A stretch of 5,138 nucleotides of DNA from Clostridiales bacterium (GCA_021205375.1 JAJPXR010000138.1:1-5138); one strand, 5' to 3'. Numbered from the stretch's first letter, positions 1 to 5,120 are shown. The notes: generated from the sequence alone by a model not told the origin. Made by a program: numbers and translations.

Positions 1-58
1 CTGGCAGGGTTGCTTTTTGTCGAAAAAGTTCCGGGGCGACCCGCCAACGAAAAAACAG

Positions 59-87
59 TTGACAAAAGTTCCCCGTTTCTATATAAT
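59..87 (+). promoter_or_regulatory. sigma-A promoter of smpB
   Basis: TTGACA at 59-64 and TATAAT at 82-87 are separated by exactly 17 nt, a full consensus match at both boxes. Transcription should start near 93-95, giving a leader of about 27 nt that carries AAGGGAGG (106-113) seven bases ahead of the GTG at 121. The position of the -10 box also decides the smpB start, because an in-frame ATG at 91 would fall at or before the predicted first transcribed base. Confidence 0.88.
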
Positions 88-120
88 AACATGATACCTG
101 TTCAGAAGGGAGGGCGCTGT

Positions 121-603
121 GTGCCAGGTCAAAAGGGAATCAAAGTGGTTGCCAGCAACCGCAAAGCCTACCACGACTACTATATTTTGGAAAAGTACGA
201 GGCAGGCATTGAACTGGCCGGCACCGAGGTAAAATCCATCCGCGCAGGGCGGGTGAACCTGAAAGACGCCTTCTGCCAGGTGAAAAACGGCGAGCTGTAC
301 GTCTATGGGATGCACATCTCCCCCTATGAGCAGGGCAACATCTTCAACAAAGACCCCATGCGGGACCGCCGCCTGCTGATGCACCGGCAGGAGATCCGCA
401 GGCTCTACGCCCACGTCAAGCAGGACGGCTACGCCCTCATCCCCCTGTCCCTGTACTTCAAGAACAGCCGGGTGAAGGTGGAAGTGGGCCTCGCCAAGGG
501 CAAAAAGCTCTACGACAAGCGGGAGGCCATGGCGGAGCGGGCCGCCAAACGGGACATGGACCGGGAGATGAAATCCCGGAACTGTGGCCGCTACGAGGAA
601 TAA
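121..603 (+). CDS. smpB: SsrA-binding protein SmpB
   Basis: SmpB binds the tRNA-like domain of tmRNA and delivers it to ribosomes stalled without a stop codon, where its C-terminal tail takes the place of a codon-anticodon helix. The 160-residue product has the usual family length and conserved blocks: NRKAYHDY (13-20), GTEVKSIR (34-41), a block near RRLLMHRQEI, LYFKNSRVKVE, and LAKGKKLYDKRE at about 124-135. A basic tail (AAKRDMDREMK) follows and fits the helix that enters the decoding centre. The GTG at 121 was chosen because AAGGGAGG (106-113) lies seven bases upstream and the protein then begins PGQKGIKVVA as in relatives. An in-frame ATG at 91 lacks a ribosome binding site and sits at the transcription start. 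The partner RNA gene ssrA lies about 860 bp downstream on the same strand. Identification is very secure. Confidence 0.97.
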   Translation: MPGQKGIKVVASNRKAYHDYYILEKYEAGIELAGTEVKSIRAGRVNLKDAFCQVKNGELYVYGMHISPYEQGNIFNKDPMRDRRLLMHRQEIRRLYAHVKQDGYALIPLSLYFKNSRVKVEVGLAKGKKLYDKREAMAERAAKRDMDREMKSRNCGRYEE

Positions 604-624
604 TCTGCCCGGTCTGCGGGCAGA
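604..624 (+). other. intercistronic hairpin between smpB and the PPIase gene
   Basis: TCTGCCCG (604-611) and CGGGCAGA (617-624) form a perfect 8-bp stem with a 5-nt loop directly after the smpB stop. No T-run follows, so it is unlikely to be a full intrinsic terminator. It could stabilise the upstream message's 3' end or mark a processing site in a dicistronic smpB-PPIase transcript. The structure is visible in the sequence; the role is inference. Confidence 0.5.
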
Positions 625-651
625 ATCGACAACAGCGAAGGAGTGTTCAAC

Positions 652-1173
652 ATGGCACAGAATCCCATTGTGACCATCGAAATGGAAAACGGCGGCGTGA
701 TGAAGGCGGAGCTGTACCCCGAAATCGCCCCCAACACCGTCAACAACTTTATCTCTCTGGTGAAGAAGGGCTTTTATGACGGCGTCATCTTCCACCGGGT
801 CATCCCCGGCTTTATGATCCAGGGCGGCGACCCCCAGGGCACCGGCATGGGCGGCCCCGGCTATGAGATCAAGGGCGAGTTCTCCGCCAACGGCTTCACC
901 AACAATCTGAAGCACAGCCGCGGCGTGCTGTCCATGGCCCGGACCATGGCGCCGGATTCCGCCGGGAGCCAGTTCTTCGTCATGGTGGCCGACGCGCCCC
1001 ACCTGGATGGCCAGTACGCCTCCTTCGGCAAGGTCATCGAGGGCATGGACGTGGCCGACCAGATCGTCTCCACCCGCCGGGACTGGAACGACAAGCCTCG
1101 CCAGAAGCAGATGATGAAAAAGGTCACGGTGGATACCTTCGGCGTGGACTACCCGGAGCCGGAGAAGGTCTGA
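652..1173 (+). CDS. cyclophilin-type peptidyl-prolyl cis-trans isomerase
   Basis: This enzyme catalyses cis-trans isomerisation of X-Pro peptide bonds during protein folding. The 173-residue protein is a single compact cyclophilin domain without a signal peptide, so it should be cytoplasmic. Key blocks are FHRVIPGFMIQGGDPQG (48-64), with the catalytic Arg49 and active-site residues Phe54 and Gln57; SMARTMAPDSAGSQFFV (94-110), with the QFF core; and HLDGQYASFGKV (117-128). His117 stands where CypA has its cyclosporin-contacting Trp, as is common in bacterial cyclophilins. The ATG at 652 is preferred over an in-frame GTG at 643 because GAAGGAG (637-643) lies eight bases before it and would itself contain the GTG. 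It follows smpB by 48 bp with no obvious promoter of its own, so co-transcription is likely. Domain identity is secure; the exact paralog name (ppiB-like) is not. Confidence 0.95.
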   Translation: MAQNPIVTIEMENGGVMKAELYPEIAPNTVNNFISLVKKGFYDGVIFHRVIPGFMIQGGDPQGTGMGGPGYEIKGEFSANGFTNNLKHSRGVLSMARTMAPDSAGSQFFVMVADAPHLDGQYASFGKVIEGMDVADQIVSTRRDWNDKPRQKQMMKKVTVDTFGVDYPEPEKV

Positions 1174-1221
1174 TAGCGGCAATCCCTTTGAATCAGCCGC
1201 ATCTGTGATTTTAGCGGGAAA

Positions 1222-1280
1222 CCCCTCCACCATGCTTCGCATGGTCCCCCTCCCCTTTCAGGGGCGGCAAGAGGGGGTGG
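1222..1280. repeat. GC-rich palindromic intergenic element
   Basis: Several inverted repeats are nested here. ACCATGC (1229-1235) and GCATGGT (1239-1245) form a 7-bp stem around TTC. CCCCCTC (1246-1252) pairs with GAGGGGG (1271-1277), and between them CCCC (1252-1255) and GGGG (1261-1264) can form an alternative small stem around TTTCA. The sequence resembles dispersed palindromic repeats I have seen between genes in Oscillospiraceae genomes, but copy number cannot be tested from one window. There is no T-run, so it is not a normal terminator of the PPIase gene. Confidence 0.5.
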
Positions 1281-1364
1281 TCGGTTACCAAAAGGTACTT
1301 TTCTGTGGAAAACTTATATCATGTCAGGCAAAGATGCTGTTCAATGGGCAAGCACTATCCTGAC

Positions 1365-1392
1365 TAATAGCTAACGGCTAACAGCTAATAGC
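1365..1392. repeat. four tandem 7-bp repeats, consensus TAAYRGC
   Basis: The units are TAATAGC (1365-1371), TAACGGC (1372-1378), TAACAGC (1379-1385) and TAATAGC (1386-1392), head to tail, followed by a further T. Only two positions of the heptamer vary. The array sits about 68 bp upstream of the tmRNA 5' end. The whole 1174-1459 gap contains this array, the palindromic element before it and no convincing gene; I could not identify a convincing ssrA promoter in it. Confidence 0.75.
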
Positions 1393-1459
1393 TCATTCAC
1401 CGTCGGGGGCTTCCCTGCTTCCGTCGGCGTAGCGGTCTGTCTTTGCAGGCCGCATATAT

Positions 1460-1835
1460 GGGGGCGTACCGGTTTCGACGGGGACGTTGAGGCCGGACTA
1501 GCGGGCAGCGGCGCCCAGCCGCTTATCAATGGGCATTTATAAATCAAAGAACAACGACGAATACGTTGCTGTCGCGGCCTAATTAGGCTCTGCGACCTCC
1601 GCCCAATGTGCGCGGACGCCGATCCCGGAAGGCCCACGGGCCGGGCTGGGTGATGCCTTTTAGTGGGAAACGTGAGGGCCGAAAGCTTTGCCGGCTCCAT
1701 GAATTTATGAAGCTACCAAACTGCGCAGTGTGTCAGTTCACGGCGCGGCGAGGGAATGTAAACAACTGACTGCGCCCGGAGAAGGTCCTGAGGATGCGTT
1801 TTCGGACACGGGTTCAACTCCCGTCGCCTCCACCA
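1460..1835 (+). ncRNA. ssrA: transfer-messenger RNA (tmRNA)
   Basis: tmRNA is charged with alanine, enters stalled ribosomes with SmpB, and supplies a short reading frame that tags the unfinished protein for proteolysis. The 5' end GGGGGCG (1460-1466) pairs with CGCCTCC (1825-1831), including a G-U at the third pair, the signature recognised by alanyl-tRNA synthetase. The 3' end ACCA (1832-1835) is encoded. The T-arm is ACGGG, TTCAACT, CCCGT (1808-1824), and GGTTTCGACGGGGAC near the 5' end is the universal tmRNA block. An H-type pseudoknot (PK1) is clear: GGGC 1503-1506 with GCCC 1513-1516, and AGCGGC 1507-1512 with GCCGCT 1518-1523. The tag frame ends at TAA 1580-1582 and reads ...KNNDEYVAVAA. 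The resume codon is not certain; AAG at 1547 or one of the two codons before it is likely. The length of 376 nt is normal. Confidence 0.96.
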
Positions 1836-1836
1836 T

Positions 1837-1880
1837 GTTCCGAGGAATTGCCAGGTCGGTAGTTTCTCGGAACTTATTTG
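1837..1880 (+). terminator. intrinsic terminator of ssrA
   Basis: The segment 1837-1847 pairs with 1863-1873 in an 11-bp stem (GTTCCGAG with CTCGGAAC, then G-U, A-U, A-U), with a 15-nt loop. It is followed by TTATTTGTTG. It starts one base after the encoded CCA, as expected for a tmRNA gene ended by a Rho-independent terminator and trimmed back to CCA. Confidence 0.75.
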
Positions 1881-1949
1881 TTGCCATTATTTCTCTTTGG
1901 GGAAAAATTAGAAGCTGGATTTCGCTTTGTTTTTCGTCAAAATAATCGC

Positions 1950-1979
1950 TTGACTTTCGAAACCCCATCGTGCTAAAAT
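1950..1979 (+). promoter_or_regulatory. extended -10 promoter of the DUF2798-like gene
   Basis: TTGACT (1950-1955) and TAAAAT (1974-1979) are 18 nt apart, and TG at 1971-1972 gives an extended -10 (TGCTAAAAT). Transcription should start near 1986. A perfect 8-bp palindrome, GCCTAGGC (1980-1987), covers the predicted start point and could be a small operator, though that is only a guess. The flanking sequence from about 1874 is markedly AT-richer than the neighbouring genes. Confidence 0.7.
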
Positions 1980-2006
1980 GCCTAGGCAAGTAAATACAGC
2001 ATGAAC

Positions 2007-2096
2007 GACACAAGTTGCGCTTTGCGTGTAAATCTGATCACGGTACTATGTAATCCTCACCAGATTTGTGACTGCAAAGACTGCTTGTGTCTTTTT
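2007..2096 (+). promoter_or_regulatory. structured 5' leader with terminator-like long hairpin
   Basis: Three nested arms pair in register: GACACAAG (2007-2014) with CTTGTGTC (2084-2091), CTTTGC (2020-2025) with GCAAAG (2074-2079), and AAATCTG (2030-2036) with CAGATTT (2061-2067). They are separated by small internal loops, with a 24-nt apical loop (2037-2060). TTTTT (2092-2096) follows the outer stem directly, and the ribosome binding site AAAAGGAG begins at 2104. The arrangement is that of an attenuator or a cis-acting regulatory RNA lying between promoter and gene. I do not recognise a known riboswitch class in the loop. The pairings are seen in the sequence; the regulatory role is inferred. 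Confidence 0.55.
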
Positions 2097-2120
2097 ATGC
2101 GCAAAAAGGAGAAATTGATT

Positions 2121-2675
2121 ATGCCAAGAAACCAATTTCAGCGAATGATCTTCGCACTCATCACCGTTATTATCACCGTACACGGCTATGTTTTCTACAG
2201 CCTGTACGTGATCAACGGAGCGACGCTCATGGAGGTGAACGACGCCGACAGTGTGCTCCACGCGATCAACGCCCAGGGCGGCGTGTATATGTTCGGTCAT
2301 ATGCTGCCGATTTGGGCGGTCATCCTGATCGAGTTCTGCTTTGCCTATGGCCTGGAGTGTCTCATGGGCAGCCCCTGCTCGTTCAAGCTGGCCTGTCTCA
2401 ACTTTGACCCGCAGAAAACCCATCCCGTGATTTTTGAAAGCGCCATTATCTGCGCGACCGTGGGCCTGATGTGCCCTGCCATGAGTTTCCTTGCGGCGTG
2501 CTTTTATTATCCCTACTACACCGGGTTCCACCTGCTGACGCTGCTCGCAAACTGGTTGAAGCTCGTTTGCTATAATTTCCCGTTTGCCTTTTTCAGCCAG
2601 TTGTTCTTCATCCAGCCCCTTGTCCGCACGATCTTCAAATTTTTGTTCCGGAAGGACATTGCGGCGCGGGCCTGA
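2121..2675 (+). CDS. four-helix membrane protein, probable DUF2798 family
   Basis: The function is unknown. The 184-residue product is very hydrophobic, with predicted membrane helices at about 9-32, 61-81, 102-129 and 136-168. It has no cleavable signal peptide and a basic C-terminal end (FRKDIAARA). The opening FQRMIFALITVIITVHGYVFY and blocks such as GGVYMFGHMLPIWAV, ETAIICA-like ESAIICATVGLMCPAMSF and NFPFAFFSQLFFIQPLVR match my memory of bacterial DUF2798 proteins. That assignment rests on recall, not a search. The ATG at 2121 was chosen because AAAAGGAG (2104-2111) is nine bases upstream. The same frame stays open to an ATG at 2001, but that start has no ribosome binding site and would code through the structured leader. 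It appears monocistronic, between its own promoter and a strong terminator. Its base composition is lower in GC than malQ or smpB, which may hint at a different history. Confidence 0.85.
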   Translation: MPRNQFQRMIFALITVIITVHGYVFYSLYVINGATLMEVNDADSVLHAINAQGGVYMFGHMLPIWAVILIEFCFAYGLECLMGSPCSFKLACLNFDPQKTHPVIFESAIICATVGLMCPAMSFLAACFYYPYYTGFHLLTLLANWLKLVCYNFPFAFFSQLFFIQPLVRTIFKFLFRKDIAARA

Positions 2676-2693
2676 TTCGCACCATAAAACCAC

Positions 2694-2732
2694 AAAAGAG
2701 GAAAGCGTTGGGTTCGACGCTTTCCTCTTTTT
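2694..2732. terminator. bidirectional intrinsic terminator between convergent genes
   Basis: A perfect 15-bp stem (2694-2708 with 2717-2731; core GAGGAAAGCGT and ACGCTTTCCTC) encloses an 8-nt loop. On the + strand it ends in a T-run (2728-2732) and stops the DUF2798-like gene. On the - strand the complementary AAAA arm (2694-2697) gives four T, so the same hairpin can stop the phosphopantetheinyl transferase message whose stop codon is at 2735-2733. Confidence 0.92.
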
Positions 2733-3377
2733 CTATGGTTCGGGAAAGACCCGCAGCGCGGCCTCCAGTGGCTCCGCCGTCCGGACGCACACCGCCAGGT
2801 GAACGTCCTCCGCCGGGAAGGGGAGCAGCGCCGCCCGGTAGCCCGGCCTGTCCAGTGTCACCGGGTCCAGGGTGAAGGCGGTGGCGTTCAGGGGCGTCCG
2901 CAGCCCGTCGCCGGTGCATTTGCAAAAAGCCTCTTTCAGGCACCACAGGTCGTAAAAGGCGCTCTGTCGTTCCGCTTCGGGCAGAGATTCCAGCAGCGTC
3001 TGCTCCGCAGGGGCGAACCGCCGAAGCAAATTCCGGCGCAGAGGTCGTTCCTCCTGAACGTCCACCCCCACCGGGGCGGCGCACAGGGCGCACACCGCCC
3101 ACGGGCCGCTGTGGGACAGGTTAAAGCCGATGTCCGGCGCGTCCGCCAGCAGGGGTTTGTCCTGCCAGCCGTAGTCCAGCCGGGGCGGGAGGGATAAATT
3201 GGGATACTGCTCCCTGAGCAGTTGCTCCAACAGCCATCGGCCCGCTACGGACCGCTTCTGGTCCTCTGCGCGGCGGCAGGAGAGGCGGTCTGCCTCTCCG
3301 GGAGAGAGCAGGGCGCGGCTGTTCTCCAGAGTAAACCGTTCCCCGTCCGCCCGGACAGCGGCCAGCCAGAGTTTCAC
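2733..3377 (-). CDS. Sfp-type 4'-phosphopantetheinyl transferase
   Basis: This enzyme moves the phosphopantetheine arm of coenzyme A onto a serine of a carrier protein (fatty acid, polyketide or non-ribosomal peptide synthesis). The 214-residue protein has the family blocks in order: FNLSHSG (85-91), VGVDVQEER (103-111) with the metal-binding Asp106, and WCLKEAFCK (145-153) with Glu149 and Lys148. The length fits the Sfp/Gsp class rather than the short AcpS class. Residue 108 is Gln where Sfp itself has the metal-ligand Glu109, a variation that family members tolerate. The start is taken as GTG at 3377, whose GTGA overlaps the malQ stop by four bases. GTG at 3380 is equally possible, and the frame upstream is only a shadow of malQ. 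No strong ribosome binding site is visible, so translation probably depends on coupling to malQ. The carrier-protein substrate cannot be told from this window. Confidence 0.9.
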   Translation of the reverse strand: MKLWLAAVRADGERFTLENSRALLSPGEADRLSCRRAEDQKRSVAGRWLLEQLLREQYPNLSLPPRLDYGWQDKPLLADAPDIGFNLSHSGPWAVCALCAAPVGVDVQEERPLRRNLLRRFAPAEQTLLESLPEAERQSAFYDLWCLKEAFCKCTGDGLRTPLNATAFTLDPVTLDRPGYRAALLPFPAEDVHLAVCVRTAEPLEAALRVFPEP

Positions 3378-4867
3378 CACAGCCGCCCGTAGGTGCCGGT
3401 GATCTCCCGCAGCCGTCCGGCCACCTCGTCGTTCAGGGCCTCCATGCGCACCCGCCAGCTCCAGTTGTGGGGCCCCATGGTGCCGGGGGCGTTCATGCGG
3501 GCGTCGCCGCCCAGCCCCAGCACGTCCTGGAGGGAGGCCATGGCCAGCCGGGAGACGCTCCCCCAGGCGCAGGCCACCGCCGTCCAGCCGATGGCGTCGC
3601 CGTAGTGCATCCGGGTGTAGCGGTTGCAGAAATCCCGCTGGGCCTGGTCCGCGATGTCGGTGTACCACTGGACGAAGGTGGCGGTGTCGTGGGTGCTGGT
3701 GTACATGACGGATTCCGGCACACAGTTGTGAGGCAGGAAGTCAGAGCTGCCCCAGATGTCGCTGAACGCGTCGCACAGCACCCGCATCCCCGGCAGGCCG
3801 GAGCCGACGATGAAGTTGTGGGCGGCCTCGTCGATGTCCCCCAGGTCCTCCGCGATGAACTGGGCCTCCGGCACCTGCTTCTGGACCGCGTCCAGCAGGG
3901 CCTGACCCGGCCCCTGCCGCCAGCGGCCTTCCAGGGCGGAGTTCGCCCCGGCGGGGATCTCCCAATAGGAGTGGAACCCCCGGAAGTGGTCGATGCGGAT
4001 GACGTCATAGAAGGTGTTGGTGTGGCGGATGCGGTCGCACCACCACTGGTAGCCGTCTGCTGCGTGGGCAGGCCAGTTGTACAGGGGATTGCCCCACAAC
4101 TGCCCCACGTCAGAGAACAGGTCGGCGGGGACCCCCGCCACAAAGTCCGCCTTGCCGGTGGCAGGGTCCACCTGGAACAGCTCCGGGTGGACCCACACGT
4201 CCACCGAGTCCGGGGAGACGTAGAAGGGAATGTCCCCGATGATGGAGACCCCCCGCTGGTTGGCGTAGGCTTTCAGGCGGTTCCACTGCTGGAAAAACAG
4301 GTACTGGTTGAACACATAGCTGCCGATCTCCTTCTCCAGCAGCGTCCGGTACTTCGCCAACGTGTCCGGGTCCCGCTGGACCAGCTTTTTGTCCGGCCAG
4401 GCGGAGAGCTTGGCGTCAAAGTGGTCGTGAGCGGCCCGGAACAGGGCGTAGTCCGGCAGCCAGTCGGCCTGCTCCTGGGCGAAGGCCCACGCCTCGTCCA
4501 GCAGGGACTGGGGGGCGTTTTCATAGGCTTTTTTCAGCAGGGCATAGTGGTGTCGCGTGACCCAGCCGTAGTCCACCCGGTCCGGCGCGTAGTAGCGGCA
4601 GCTCTCCAAATCTTCCGCCGTCAGCAGGCCCCGGTCCCGCAGGTCCTCCAGGTCGATGAACAGGGGGTTGCCCGCCGCCGTGGAGGGGGACATGTAGGGA
4701 GAGGCCCCTTCGCCGGGGGGGACCAGGGGCAGCAGTTGCCAGTAGTGCTGACCGGCCTTCTGCAAAAAGTCCACAAAGTGGCGGGCCTCCCGCCCCATGG
4801 AGCCGATGCCGTAGTCGCCGGGGAGGGAGGAGATGTGGAGCAGGATACCGCTGGAGCGTGGAAACAT
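3374..4867 (-). CDS. malQ: 4-alpha-glucanotransferase (amylomaltase, GH77)
   Basis: MalQ transfers alpha-1,4-glucan segments between maltodextrins, releasing glucose, in maltose and glycogen breakdown. It is cytoplasmic. The 497-residue protein is typical of bacterial amylomaltases. It begins RSSGILLHISSLPGDYGIG and contains YWQLLPLVPPG (42-52), AAGNPLFIDL (64-73), GDIPFYVSPDSVDVW (211-225), AGVPADLFSDVGQLWGNPLYNW (244-265), RIDHFRGF (291-298, nucleophile Asp293), IAEDLG (338-343, acid/base Glu340), STHDT (391-395, Asp394) and GDARMNAPGT (454-463). All three catalytic carboxylates are present. The ATG at 4867 has AAAGGA (4883-4878) ten bases upstream, and the next upstream signal is a consensus promoter, which supports this start. 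It is the first gene of a two-gene operon with the phosphopantetheinyl transferase. No other glycogen gene is visible in the window. Confidence 0.97.
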   Translation of the reverse strand: MFPRSSGILLHISSLPGDYGIGSMGREARHFVDFLQKAGQHYWQLLPLVPPGEGASPYMSPSTAAGNPLFIDLEDLRDRGLLTAEDLESCRYYAPDRVDYGWVTRHHYALLKKAYENAPQSLLDEAWAFAQEQADWLPDYALFRAAHDHFDAKLSAWPDKKLVQRDPDTLAKYRTLLEKEIGSYVFNQYLFFQQWNRLKAYANQRGVSIIGDIPFYVSPDSVDVWVHPELFQVDPATGKADFVAGVPADLFSDVGQLWGNPLYNWPAHAADGYQWWCDRIRHTNTFYDVIRIDHFRGFHSYWEIPAGANSALEGRWRQGPGQALLDAVQKQVPEAQFIAEDLGDIDEAAHNFIVGSGLPGMRVLCDAFSDIWGSSDFLPHNCVPESVMYTSTHDTATFVQWYTDIADQAQRDFCNRYTRMHYGDAIGWTAVACAWGSVSRLAMASLQDVLGLGGDARMNAPGTMGPHNWSWRVRMEALNDEVAGRLREITGTYGRLW

Positions 4868-4929
4868 AGTCGATCCGTCCTTTATCGTGAAATCTGGCCG
4901 CAGCGCGGCGAAACTCGTTTGCTGTTACC

Positions 4930-4958
4930 ATTATACGGTTCGCCGGGGCAAAGGTCAA
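4930..4958 (-). promoter_or_regulatory. sigma-A promoter of malQ operon
   Basis: On the - strand TTGACC (4958-4953) and TATAAT (4935-4930) are 17 nt apart. Transcription should begin near 4923, giving a leader of about 55 nt. The leader holds a small GC hairpin (GCCGC, GCT, GCGGC at 4909-4897) and the AAAGGA ribosome binding site. No obvious catabolite-repression operator was recognised. Confidence 0.85.
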
Positions 4959-4992
4959 GCGACAGTTCGCCGCCGCAACGCCACGCAGCCCC

Positions 4993-5021
4993 TTGACAAA
5001 ACCCTGCCGCTGGGGTATACT
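4993..5021 (+). promoter_or_regulatory. sigma-A promoter of an antisense/small RNA
   Basis: TTGACA (4993-4998) and TATACT (5016-5021) are separated by 17 nt, nearly perfect consensus. It points right, divergent from the malQ promoter, and no open reading frame with a ribosome binding site follows before the terminator at 5076-5120. A strong promoter feeding a structured non-coding stretch indicates a small RNA gene. Confidence 0.82.
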
Positions 5022-5030
5022 AAAAATCAG

Positions 5031-5064
5031 AAAAAAGGGCGCTGCCCGGCAACGGTCAGCCCCC
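5031..5064 (-). terminator. probable terminator of the minus-strand toxin message
   Basis: Read on the - strand, GGGGGCTG (5064-5057) and CAGCGCCC (5044-5037) pair with one mismatch around a 12-nt loop and are followed by TTTTTT (5036-5031). This would end a transcript entering from the right edge, making its 3' UTR complementary to the whole predicted + strand small RNA. The mismatch in the stem weakens the call. Confidence 0.55.
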
Positions 5065-5075
5065 TATGGTGTTAC

Positions 5076-5120
5076 GAAGTAACCGTCCGCTTGGGAAGGC
5101 TGGGGCGGTTACTTCTTTTT
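5076..5120 (+). terminator. intrinsic terminator of the small RNA
   Basis: A perfect 10-bp stem (5076-5085 with 5106-5115) and 20-nt loop are followed by TTTTT (5116-5120) and further T-rich sequence. The 3' arm also encodes, on the opposite strand, the stop codon and last codons of the truncated small reading frame, so terminator and coding end overlap. Confidence 0.88.

Larger units (their letters stand above)
5028..5120 (+). ncRNA. candidate antitoxin (antisense) small RNA
   Basis: The predicted transcript of about 93 nt has two hairpins. The first pairs GGGCGCTG (5037-5044) with CAGCCCCC (5057-5064) with one C-C mismatch and is capped by CCG/CGG closing a GCAA (GNRA) tetraloop (5049-5052). 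The second is the terminator: GAAGTAACCG (5076-5085) with CGGTTACTTC (5106-5115), extended inside by GCTT/AGGC around a GGGA tetraloop. It lies opposite the 3' end of a small reading frame entering from the right edge, and the layout matches type I toxin-antitoxin loci of Firmicutes such as txpA/RatA, where the two RNAs overlap at their 3' ends. Expression and function are inferred. Confidence 0.62.

Noticed and set aside
13..28. CTTTTTGTCGAAAAAG palindrome at the left edge
   Set aside because: A 6-bp, almost all A-T stem followed by no T-run; too weak for a terminator and probably chance.
91..120. ATG at 91 as smpB start
   Set aside because: It lies at the predicted transcription start, has no ribosome binding site, and the added residues are not typical of SmpB.
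79..1242. Long - strand open frame opposite smpB and the isomerase gene
   Set aside because: It is a frame shadow of two clearly recognisable + strand genes, with low-complexity His/Val/Gly-rich translation and no ribosome binding site.
1222..1400. CRISPR array
   Set aside because: The repeats here are a palindromic cluster and a 7-bp tandem array without regular unique spacers, and no cas gene is present.
1441..1459. CATATAT just before the tmRNA as a -10 box
   Set aside because: It abuts the mature 5' end, which would leave no room for a start site upstream of the tmRNA, and there is no matching -35.
1730..1945. Small reading frames overlapping the tmRNA 3' half
   Set aside because: They cover the T-arm, encoded CCA and terminator of ssrA, so the bases are explained by RNA structure.
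3378..3668. N-terminal extension of the phosphopantetheinyl transferase frame up to 3668
   Set aside because: The extra residues are an out-of-frame translation of malQ (Arg/Gly/His-rich); family homology begins at the GTG near 3377.
3467..4996. 509-codon + strand open frame opposite malQ
   Set aside because: malQ on the other strand has all GH77 motifs; the + frame is rich in Val, Gly and Arg and is a GC-bias artefact that ends inside an intergenic promoter region.
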